From positions 1-24,104 of the IMG/VR virus record IMGVR_UViG_3300017744_000145: 24,104 nt of DNA; one strand, 5' to 3'. Source of the stretch: a virus. Below the pieces are notes generated by a model, which made no database searches, had not been told where the DNA came from, and worked only from the letters and a program-made list of their open reading frames with translations. Positions 1 through 5,949 of the stretch are shown here, in pieces. Made by a program: the position numbers and the translations under genes. The stretch's first letter is position 1. Every line of letters starts with the position of its first letter.

Positions 1-1
1 T

Positions 2-1921
2 ATGTATGAACACCGGACATGGTTCTTCGATATGGAGTGGATGATGGATTCAGGACAAATCACCATCATAGTTATTCAGGATTCAGTAGAGGGGGAGTAT
101 GTTTTATTCACGCACCCCGACTATGAGGCAGGTTACTATGATATGATGCCTTGCGCAAATCACCCCGAAGGACATTCATACATATGGTCGGGCAAAAGAG
201 ACTTCAAGTGTTTCAACAGCGAAAAGGAATTGTTGCAGGACTTTGCCCGACTTATGCGCAAATTCGACCCCGACATCCTGACGGGATGGAATGTAGTCAA
301 TGCCGACTGCCAACAATTATTCAAGCGGTTCAAGGCAACAGGTCTTGACATACGCACATTATCCCCTCTGCGCAAAGTGCGTTATGACTTTGGGGAGTGG
401 GCGCAACCGATTGCGGGTTACAACACCATAGACCTGATGATTTCTTTTAAGCAGTTATGGGCTTTGAAAAACGGGCAATTGCCTTCGATGGGCTTAGGCG
501 CAGTTTCAGAGCATTGTCTCAAAGAAACAAAGGTCGAGTTGGCAGACGGCCATGACACTTACTTTAGCGACATCGGAACATATCTCGACTACGCAAGACA
601 GGATGTGCGATTATTACCTCGCTTAGACTCACTGGTTGGCGCACTTGGTTATTTCACCGCTATTCAACATATTGCGCAGTGCGACATACGCACCACACCA
701 TACATAACGAAGGTATTCCCCGTTCTCGCCCTGCGTGATGAAGAGTTTAAAGAGAAAATACCGAGCAAGCCTCAGTTTGAAAAGGTTGATTATCAGGGCG
801 CAGATATTCAAGTGCCGGAGGCCGGAGTGTATAAGAACATAGGAATTATGGATATTAAGGCCATGTATCATTCAAATATCAAGAAGCATAACATTTGTTG
901 GACTACACTTGATGACGAAGGCGTAGATTGCGGGAATGGAGTCAAGTTCTCGCAAGGCAATGGTTTACTCGGCAGACAGATGGATAAAATGACTGTTCTA
1001 CGCAACAGATACAAAGGATTGATGAAGTCTGCGCAAACAGAAAATGGGCGCAAAATGTATGACGCATTGCAATACGCCACTAAGTCTCTCGTTGCATCCA
1101 TGTATGGGGTCGCCGGAGACTCAAAATGTGGCTTTTATCACCCTGATATTGCCGCCGCTATCACTTTCACATCCCGACAGACACTTTTTGAATTGCGCAG
1201 TATTGCCAATGAATTAGGGTGCAAAGTCAGATACGGACACACCGACAGCATAATGTGCGACATCGAAAGCCCCGAAAAAGGATTGGAGGTTCTGCGCATA
1301 GTCAATGAGCGTATGCACCCCATCGAGACTGAGTTTGAAAAATGGTGCGACTCATTCCTGATTATGGCAAAGAATCGTTATGCCGCAAGTGTTTCATGGA
1401 CTGAGGGCGAAAACCACCCTGCGCAGATTTATGTTAAGGGCATTGAAATGAAGCAGGGCAGACTGCCGAAGTGCATGAAAAATGCACTAAAGACTGTGAT
1501 AGAAGGAATACTGCTCGATGAAGACAGTGCGCAGATAACCTCTTCACTGGACTCCTTAGTTTCAAACATAGTAGATGGAGTTATCCCCGTTGATGAACTC
1601 TGCATCAAAGCAAAGTTGAATAAAAATCTAAGCGAATACAGGGTGTTGGGTGAAGCGAGAGCCGGTGCGCAGTGGGCGAACACACACTTAGGCAAAGGTT
1701 ATCGCAAGGATGACTACTTCTTAACCACGCTAAACGATAAGGGTGAATACATTGCCTTCGATGACCCAACCGAAGTAGAAGGTATTTCGCAGATTGGCTA
1801 CCGTCATTTGGCGGAACGATTCATAGTAGATAAGGTCAAACCGTATTACGCAGTTATGGGTTGGGATATTATACGCTTAGAGAATGCTCTCAACGGGATT
1901 AGTAAAATAGATTGGATTTAG
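2..1921 (+). CDS. polB: Family B DNA polymerase, 5' end outside the window
   Basis: Replicative DNA polymerase with 3'-5' proofreading. Exonuclease motifs are visible in order: Exo I D10/E12 (FFDMEW), Exo II N97 to D102 (GWNVVNAD) and Exo III Y197 to D201 (YARQD). Polymerase motifs follow: A with D284 (MDIKAMYHS), B with K361 to G369 (K-x3-ASMYG), C at 411-416 (YGHTDS) and a KNRY at 457-460 matching the family KKRY. Motif C has His where most family members have the first Asp; the metal-binding second Asp (D415) is kept. Exo I lies only 10 residues from the first visible Met, whereas the family normally has an N-terminal domain of about 100 residues or more before it, so this ATG is probably internal and the gene begins upstream of base 1. 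It heads the + strand replication cluster. Identification is secure; the start is not. Confidence 0.95.
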   Translation: MYEHRTWFFDMEWMMDSGQITIIVIQDSVEGEYVLFTHPDYEAGYYDMMPCANHPEGHSYIWSGKRDFKCFNSEKELLQDFARLMRKFDPDILTGWNVVNADCQQLFKRFKATGLDIRTLSPLRKVRYDFGEWAQPIAGYNTIDLMISFKQLWALKNGQLPSMGLGAVSEHCLKETKVELADGHDTYFSDIGTYLDYARQDVRLLPRLDSLVGALGYFTAIQHIAQCDIRTTPYITKVFPVLALRDEEFKEKIPSKPQFEKVDYQGADIQVPEAGVYKNIGIMDIKAMYHSNIKKHNICWTTLDDEGVDCGNGVKFSQGNGLLGRQMDKMTVLRNRYKGLMKSAQTENGRKMYDALQYATKSLVASMYGVAGDSKCGFYHPDIAAAITFTSRQTLFELRSIANELGCKVRYGHTDSIMCDIESPEKGLEVLRIVNERMHPIETEFEKWCDSFLIMAKNRYAASVSWTEGENHPAQIYVKGIEMKQGRLPKCMKNALKTVIEGILLDEDSAQITSSLDSLVSNIVDGVIPVDELCIKAKLNKNLSEYRVLGEARAGAQWANTHLGKGYRKDDYFLTTLNDKGEYIAFDDPTEVEGISQIGYRHLAERFIVDKVKPYYAVMGWDIIRLENALNGISKIDWI

Positions 1922-1959
1922 ACATTGGGTTTATATGGACTAAGAGAGAAGGGTTGTTT

Positions 1960-2238
1960 ATGGCAGAAAAGCGCAAATTGACTATGAAAGAGGCAGAAGG
2001 GAGAATCGAGCAGGTCGAAACTGAATTAGGAACTATTAACCAAATGTTGAGAGTTATTTTCGCAGAGGTTGATAAATGTAATATGGTTTTGATTCGGCTA
2101 CTTGAAAAAATGGATTTGTTGCATAAAGAAACATGCAAATCATGCGGGTTCGCTATTCAGACTCCGAAGTTTGACGACATAGAATTAGCGACCCATTGCC
2201 CTGCTTGTCAGGAACCACTAAACGACGAAGAAGAATGA
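1960..2238 (+). CDS. Coiled-coil zinc-ribbon protein, 92 aa, function unknown
   Basis: I do not recognise a named family. From the ATG at 1960 the first two thirds is a charged helical stretch with heptad-like spacing of I, L, V and M (likely coiled coil). It is followed by a CxxC...CxxC pair (CKSC, then CPAC about 24 residues on), as in a treble-clef or zinc-ribbon fold. The tail is acidic (NDEEE). The frame extends up to an ATG at 1912 inside the polymerase gene, but 1960 avoids the overlap and has a purine-rich AGAGAAGGG just upstream. It sits between polymerase and nuclease, so a DNA- or protein-binding accessory role in replication is possible but only inferred. Zn binding is likely; function is open. 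Confidence 0.75.
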   Translation: MAEKRKLTMKEAEGRIEQVETELGTINQMLRVIFAEVDKCNMVLIRLLEKMDLLHKETCKSCGFAIQTPKFDDIELATHCPACQEPLNDEEE

Positions 2239-2247
2239 GGTTTTTGC

Positions 2248-3105
2248 ATGAAAGACCCATCGAAAATGTCAATTGAAGAATTGAAAGCCAATTCAAGTTA
2301 TGACCCAACAGAAGAGGATAAAATACTAAAGTTAAGTAAGTCTTCTTTTATGACATATTCAAAATGTCCTCGTCAATTTTGGATGCAGAAGGTTGTTCTC
2401 AAGGATTTGCGCACACCCGCTACTCCTGAAATGGAGAGGGGAACTCGGATTCACACAGACCTTGAACTGATTTATGATAATTGGGAGGGTCAATCGACTC
2501 TTGGCCCCCTCGTTCCCGCAGAACGGCATGAAAATGGCGTAGATGAATTAGTTGCGCTTGAAGAACAGCGCATTAAGGAATGGGGTATTGAGAACTTTAT
2601 GCCGGTAGAATATGAAGAATACCGAGCAGTATATGACGCAGAGCGAGATGTTGTCCTCGTCGGACTAATCGACGCAGTATTGGTTCATCCCGACGGTGGA
2701 CTATGTATCTATGAGTTAAAGACCGGCAACATGAACGCCAATAAACTTTCACGCACACGCAGAGAGTTATGCTATTACACGCATGTTCTGCGCCTAATGG
2801 GTGAAACTCGACCAATCACGCATTTCGCATACCTTGCGCCCGACGCAGACAATCTCGATTTTGTTATGAAAATGGTGAATGATAAGAAAAGACAGGTAAT
2901 GCTCGGTGAAGAAAGAGGAATACTCGTCGTTGAGAAGGTCAATACTCGCTCTATGACTGCTTTCTACAAAGCATTAGACAAAGCGGTAGAAGGTCTGAAG
3001 GCGCATGATAAACCTATGGTTTGGTCTGATTACTTCTGCCCCCAATGGTGCGACTTTGCGCAACAATGCGAATCTGAATTAACAGGGTTGGTTGAAGAAT
3101 GGTGA
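2248..3105 (+). CDS. Cas4/AddB-like PD-(D/E)XK nuclease with Fe-S cluster
   Basis: A 285-residue RecB-family nuclease. The N-terminal motif SSFMTYSKCPRQF carries C40. H69 lies in a GTRIH motif, D142 in GLIDA, and E156/K158 in ELKTG, which form the PD-(D/E)XK metal site; Y177 in ELCYY stands at the usual QxxxY motif. Near the end, C264, C268 and C274 (FCPQWC...QQC) together with C40 make the four-cysteine arrangement that binds a 4Fe-4S cluster in Cas4 and AddB. Such enzymes resect DNA ends. In viruses without CRISPR arrays, as here (no repeats or cas1/cas2 seen), they are thought to act in recombination or replication. A GAGG ribosome site lies 8 nt before the ATG. The 3' end overlaps the next small gene by 7 nt. 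Family assignment is strong; the exact biological substrate is unknown. Confidence 0.9.
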   Translation: MKDPSKMSIEELKANSSYDPTEEDKILKLSKSSFMTYSKCPRQFWMQKVVLKDLRTPATPEMERGTRIHTDLELIYDNWEGQSTLGPLVPAERHENGVDELVALEEQRIKEWGIENFMPVEYEEYRAVYDAERDVVLVGLIDAVLVHPDGGLCIYELKTGNMNANKLSRTRRELCYYTHVLRLMGETRPITHFAYLAPDADNLDFVMKMVNDKKRQVMLGEERGILVVEKVNTRSMTAFYKALDKAVEGLKAHDKPMVWSDYFCPQWCDFAQQCESELTGLVEEW

Positions 3106-3212
3106 AGTGCTGTAAACCCTTAGTCCATAACCCGCAGTTTGAGGGTAAAGTCCACTGCAAACTCTGCGCCGCAGAAAAGGTTATTTTTGATTTGACGGGT
3201 GAAGAAGAATGA
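3099..3212 (+). CDS. Cys-rich microprotein, 37 aa
   Basis: A very short gene that overlaps the nuclease stop by 7 nt and the next gene's ATG by 4 nt (ATGA). The product starts MVKCCKPLVHN and has a later CKLC, giving CC...CxxC with His residues nearby, which could bind one zinc ion. The tail is acidic (TGEEE). The reading frame, tight overlaps on both sides and the metal-binding pattern shared with its neighbours support it as a real gene. No family is recognisable at this length. Confidence 0.6.
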   Translation: MVKCCKPLVHNPQFEGKVHCKLCAAEKVIFDLTGEEE

Positions 3213-3415
3213 AGCCCGAATGGATTTGGATGAAGGAAAAGGTTCAGAACCGCAACCTTTGTTTTATCTGCGGGGGCGAACTTATTTGGCAAAACGAGTT
3301 TACTCCCGAAGAATACGGTTATGACATCGAGTATAAAGGGAGAGTTATATTTTTAAGTTGCGCAGACTGTGGGGCTAATGTGAAGTATGAATCGGTGGTG
3401 CGCTCTGATGAATGA
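3209..3415 (+). CDS. Zinc-ribbon protein, 68 aa
   Basis: Starts in an ATGA overlap with the preceding microprotein; GGGTGA lies about 8 nt upstream as ribosome site. CFICGG near residue 20 and SCADCG near residue 52 form two CxxC knuckles about 30 residues apart, the layout of a zinc ribbon. Between them are alternating hydrophobic residues fitting the ribbon's strands. A small DNA-, RNA- or protein-binding role is plausible; no named family is recognised. It belongs to a run of similar tiny genes between the nuclease and primase. Confidence 0.75.
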   Translation: MKPEWIWMKEKVQNRNLCFICGGELIWQNEFTPEEYGYDIEYKGRVIFLSCADCGANVKYESVVRSDE

Positions 3416-3587
3416 AAAAGAGTATGAGCGTGCTTTAATCGAAGTCGAAAGCGTTTGCGCAGAAATATACATCGTTGCCAAAATGATGCAACCTAAAGAC
3501 GCAATAGAGCATATACTAAGTATTTTTGATAAACGATACTCCGATGATAAAAACGATTTTGATAACTTCTTAAACAAGTTGAGATAA
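3408..3587 (+). CDS. Small helical protein, 59 aa, unknown
   Basis: Start chosen at the ATG at 3408, which overlaps the stop of the preceding zinc-ribbon gene and has GGTGGTG about 7 nt upstream. A start at 3387 in the same frame would overlap the previous gene more deeply. The product is rich in charged and aliphatic residues and looks all-helical (MNEKEYERALIEVESVCAEI at the N-terminus). Only one cysteine is present, so it is not a zinc ribbon like its neighbours. Function unknown. Confidence 0.65.
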   Translation: MNEKEYERALIEVESVCAEIYIVAKMMQPKDAIEHILSIFDKRYSDDKNDFDNFLNKLR

Positions 3588-3677
3588 ATGATAATATGTT
3601 TTGGTTGCGGCGAAGGTCTTGAAGTTTCAGATATTGATGAAGGATATTGCATATATTGCAGGAGGAAAATAGAATGA
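3588..3677 (+). CDS. Minimal zinc-ribbon microprotein, 29 aa
   Basis: Begins directly after the TAA of the upstream gene and ends in an ATGA overlap with the next one. The 29-residue product has CFGC near the start and CIYC near the end, separated by a short acidic strand-like segment. That is close to the smallest possible two-knuckle zinc ribbon. Its last codons (AGG AGG) also supply a strong ribosome-binding site for the following gene. Position, overlap and the CxxC pair are the whole evidence; function unknown. Confidence 0.55.
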   Translation: MIICFGCGEGLEVSDIDEGYCIYCRRKIE

Positions 3678-3823
3678 TAATTTGCGCAGAATGCGACGGT
3701 GAAATGACTTTGAACAGTGAAGCGGGTGCGCCCATGATGTTGATAACAGGTGATGTCGAAACAGGCAACCGAAGGTATGCTTCATGTAAAATATGTGGGC
3801 ATCGGCAGGTTCTTAAGGACTGA
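3674..3823 (+). CDS. Zinc-ribbon protein, 49 aa
   Basis: Starts in an ATGA overlap with the preceding microprotein, with AGGAGG about 8 nt upstream. The protein starts MIICAECDGEM and has SCKICGH near its C-terminus: two CxxC knuckles about 31 residues apart. Its N-terminus resembles that of the 29-residue neighbour (MIIC-x2-C), which hints at local duplication. Likely zinc-binding; role unknown. Confidence 0.65.
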   Translation: MIICAECDGEMTLNSEAGAPMMLITGDVETGNRRYASCKICGHRQVLKD

Positions 3824-3839
3824 ACACTTCGCTTAAAAT

Positions 3840-4835
3840 ATGTTGGAGTTCCCTCGACAGATAGGGCTTAAGAGGTCTATTTGCAGAAGCAGAAGTGATT
3901 TTGCAAACTACATTAAAAGGTTGAACGGTAAAACCTCAATCTACACATCCCTCTATTCTTTCGATACTTTCGGAGAGTATGATTCCGCCGTCATGGATAG
4001 AGCATGGTGGGATTTTGATATGAACGACGATTTCACTATGGATGATGTCAAGCATGATGTAGCGGCCCTAATACAGCGTTTAGAGGGGGATGTGAGGCTC
4101 GTTGCGACCGGCAGGGGGTTTCATATCCATCAATGCTTCAAACGCCCCGTAAGAGGTCGAGAGTGGGCTATTCACCTCGATAGGTATGAGCGCGCTATGG
4201 CAGACGGACTATCAAGTCTTGATGGAGTCGGCTACCCTGAAAAAATGACAAGGGTTTCAGGAACATACAATCCAAAGAGAAGGAAGTGGGCAGTTACTAT
4301 TCCTGCGCAGGATTTTGCGCAAGACCCGTTCAATTACCGAATACCGGAAAAACCTTTACCGGAATATGACAGTATAGACCCATTCAAAGGTATTATTCAG
4401 GAAAATGATTGCTTCGATTTGGTTAAATGGGCGCATGAGAATCCAATTCCCTCAAGGAAAAGAACATATGAATCGAGTATCACTACCGTTTCAGTCGGCG
4501 CAAATACGGGGGAGTGCGCACTACCGACCTGCCTCGACAGAGCGATTAGAGTTTCTAATCCCCCACACCATGTTCGGGTGGCACTGGTTCAGGAGATGCG
4601 CAGACAATTGGCGTTCTACGCAAAGCCCTCTCAACTATCCGATGAAGAAAATTATGAAATAACAGACAGCATATGCTCTTTCATAGAGGGCTTGGGTTGG
4701 CTGGACTATCGAGAAGGAATTACCCGCAAATATGTTCTTGGCGCAGTGCGCAAATATGAACATGCGCCGAGTCCACTATGGTATGCTAAACATAATCTAT
4801 GTAATGGTGAAGGGTGTTGGTTCTGTGCGCAGTGA
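3840..4835 (+). CDS. Archaeo-eukaryotic primase, PriS catalytic part fused to PriL-like Fe-S tail
   Basis: A 331-residue single-chain primase that makes primers for the polymerase. The catalytic part shows AEP motif I D58/D60 (WWDFD), motif II GRGFHIH (H95, H97) and, at the end of the core, D128 followed by RVSGTYNPK (138-146), matching the motif III and R...S...K region of PriS. From about residue 220 the pattern changes to that of the PriL C-terminal domain: LPTC (C231), HHVR (H244), a helical stretch, then C321, C326 and C329 in LCNGEGCWFC, giving the cysteines for a 4Fe-4S cluster. PriS and PriL are separate in most archaea; fused forms are known in some small genomes and mobile elements. 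No good ribosome site precedes the ATG. The function call is firm; the Fe-S tail is a motif-based reading. Confidence 0.85.
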   Translation: MLEFPRQIGLKRSICRSRSDFANYIKRLNGKTSIYTSLYSFDTFGEYDSAVMDRAWWDFDMNDDFTMDDVKHDVAALIQRLEGDVRLVATGRGFHIHQCFKRPVRGREWAIHLDRYERAMADGLSSLDGVGYPEKMTRVSGTYNPKRRKWAVTIPAQDFAQDPFNYRIPEKPLPEYDSIDPFKGIIQENDCFDLVKWAHENPIPSRKRTYESSITTVSVGANTGECALPTCLDRAIRVSNPPHHVRVALVQEMRRQLAFYAKPSQLSDEENYEITDSICSFIEGLGWLDYREGITRKYVLGAVRKYEHAPSPLWYAKHNLCNGEGCWFCAQ

Positions 4836-5028
4836 AGAAGAGATAATAACGATGCTCAAAGAAGCGTCAAAGTTGAGAGACAGGTGGCTTCAAGTATTGA
4901 CTGATAAGACATGGGCCGATGATTCGGAGATGCGCAGAGCAATACGCAACTACAATGCTTTGCGTGGAGTCATTAAGAGTCTGCGTTGGGTTTTGCGGCA
5001 ACCGATGGCCGGAAACCCTCTTTATTGA
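4825..5028 (+). CDS. Small basic helical protein, 67 aa, unknown
   Basis: Start placed at the GTG at 4825, which overlaps the primase end by 11 nt and has AAGGGTG about 9 nt upstream. An ATG at 4804 (74 aa) and one at 4852 (58 aa) are alternatives. The product is highly charged, with many Arg and Lys and a likely two-helix layout (EEEIITMLKEASKLRDRW, then RRAIRNYNALRGVIKSLRW). Translational coupling to the primase suggests a replication accessory role, but no family is recognised. Confidence 0.6.
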   Translation: MRSEEEIITMLKEASKLRDRWLQVLTDKTWADDSEMRRAIRNYNALRGVIKSLRWVLRQPMAGNPLY

Positions 5029-5035
5029 ATCGTCA

Positions 5036-5043
5036 TTTAAATA
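5036..5043 (+). promoter_or_regulatory. Archaeal TATA box for the ERCC4 nuclease gene
   Basis: TTTAAATA lies in the short gap after the preceding stop codon. Its centre is about 26 nt before the GTG at 5066, exactly the TATA-to-start distance of archaeal promoters, so transcription would begin at or next to the GTG and give a leaderless mRNA. In agreement, no ribosome-binding site lies at normal distance (the only GAGG is about 18 nt away). Confidence 0.55.
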
Positions 5044-5065
5044 GAGGCGTGAAAACCGATTCATC

Positions 5066-5764
5066 GTGATATACGCAGACGACAGAGAGAATGAAAAACT
5101 TCTCCACCGGCTGTATGTCAAAGTTGGCGACAGAAAAGCAGACCCGAAGGGGCAGTGCGTGGTTAAGAGACTGGCTACCGCAGATTACATAATCAATGAA
5201 TACGGCATCGAAGCAAAGGAGATTAACGACCTTTACCGTAGCATTCTCGGCATCGGGCGCAACGGGCGCACTATCAAACATCAACTTTCAGAATTATGCG
5301 AAGCGGTCGAGATTCCCGTTCTCGCAGTTTACAATACTACGCTAAAGCCATATTTCAAAGGGCGCAAAGCAACCCGTCAGGAGGTTGCCAAAGAGATTCT
5401 GCGCCAACAAAGAATTATCAAATCATTCAAAATGACACTTTATTCGCAGTTCCCTAAAGTGCGTCTTATCGAGTTTAGCGATATGGCAGAGTTTGTCGAA
5501 TGGCTCGCAATACTGAATATGAATTGCTCTATGCGCAAAGCATTAACTCCTGCGCCCAAAGAAAAGCCAAGCGACCCCCGACTACTTGCTCTGATGGGCG
5601 TTCAGGGAATATCAGAGACAATCGCGATTCAACTTCTCGACCAATACGGATGTTTGCAAAACATACTCAAAAGCAAAGTAAAGCAAAAAGACCTGATGAA
5701 AATTAAGGGTGTTGGTCGAACAACAGCACGCAGAATAAAACAACTATCGAAACGATGGGTTTAA
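5066..5764 (+). CDS. XPF/Hef-type ERCC4 nuclease with helix-hairpin-helix tail
   Basis: A 232-residue structure-specific endonuclease of the XPF/Mus81/Hef group, which cuts branched DNA near junctions. The ERCC4 core is seen as DDRE (residues 5-8), TADY (38-41, family GDY) and EAK-x3-D (E49, K51, D55), the counterpart of the family ERK-x3-D signature with Arg replaced by Ala. The C-terminal 60 residues form tandem helix-hairpin-helix motifs (MGVQGISETIA around 177-187 and IKGVGRTTARRI around 213-224) that grip duplex DNA. No helicase domain is present, unlike full-length euryarchaeal Hef. The start is GTG, supported by the TATA box at 5036. It is the last gene of the + block. Role in replication-fork or recombination-intermediate processing is inferred from the family. 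Confidence 0.88.
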   Translation: MIYADDRENEKLLHRLYVKVGDRKADPKGQCVVKRLATADYIINEYGIEAKEINDLYRSILGIGRNGRTIKHQLSELCEAVEIPVLAVYNTTLKPYFKGRKATRQEVAKEILRQQRIIKSFKMTLYSQFPKVRLIEFSDMAEFVEWLAILNMNCSMRKALTPAPKEKPSDPRLLALMGVQGISETIAIQLLDQYGCLQNILKSKVKQKDLMKIKGVGRTTARRIKQLSKRWV

Positions 5765-5789
5765 TAGAGCGTTTAGCACAGGGTAATTT

Positions 5790-5863
5790 GCGGGTGGCAC
5801 TCGCGGCAATGGACTTTCTGTTTTCGGTCTTCGTTTCTCCCCCTCCGTTGATGTGCCACTCGC
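5790..5863. repeat. Long imperfect hairpin between convergent gene blocks
   Basis: GCGGGTGGCAC (5790-5800) pairs with GTGCCACTCGC (5853-5863): 11 pairs with one G-U. Inside, after a 6-versus-2 nt bulge, CAATGGA (5807-5813) pairs with TCCGTTG (5844-5850), 7 pairs with one G-U. The 30-nt apical loop (5814-5843) is almost all pyrimidine. This could be a structured RNA, a processing signal for the tRNA just downstream, or a terminator for the + block, since archaeal termination favours T-rich tracts. No open reading frame of note covers it. Confidence 0.5.
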
Positions 5864-5873
5864 CCAATTCTAA

Positions 5874-5945
5874 GGGCTTGTAGTGTAGCGGAAGCACACC
5901 CTCAATGGTTGAGGGAGGTCGGAGGTTCAATTCCCCCCAAGTCCT
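5874..5945 (+). tRNA. tRNA-like gene, apparent anticodon TGG (Pro), unusual anticodon arm
   Basis: A 72-nt cloverleaf without encoded CCA. Acceptor GGGCTTG (5874-5880) pairs with CAAGTCC (5938-5944) with one G-U. D stem GTGT/GCAC has a loop containing GG. The T arm holds TTCAATT, the canonical loop, on a stem GGAGG/CCCCC with one A-C mismatch. The anticodon stem CCCTC/GAGGG (5899-5903, 5911-5915) encloses AATGGTT, so positions 34-36 read TGG. However, position 33 is A rather than the near-universal T, position 37 is T rather than a purine, and the loop bases can pair further, making a 7-bp stem with a 3-nt loop. Discriminator is T, not the A usual for tRNA-Pro. No TATA box precedes it, so it is probably cut from the + strand transcript. 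It may be degenerate or specialised. Confidence 0.7.
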
Positions 5946-5949
5946 CTAA

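Noticed and set aside
2-4. ATG at base 2 as the true start of the polymerase
   Set aside because: It leaves only nine residues before Exo I, while family members have a sizeable N-terminal domain; the gene is most likely cut by the window edge.
2248-3105. Cas4-like nuclease as a sign of a CRISPR-Cas system
   Set aside because: No repeat array and no cas1, cas2 or effector gene is seen in the window; Fe-S RecB-family nucleases are common in archaeal viruses without CRISPR.
4405-4662. Open frame of 85 codons on the + strand inside the primase gene
   Set aside because: Out-of-frame shadow of the primase, with no conserved motif or start signal.
5900-5912. Alternative tRNA anticodons CAA (Leu) or GGT (Thr)
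   Set aside because: Both would restore T33 but break the 5-bp anticodon stem; only the TGG reading keeps the stem CCCTC/GAGGG with a 7-nt loop.
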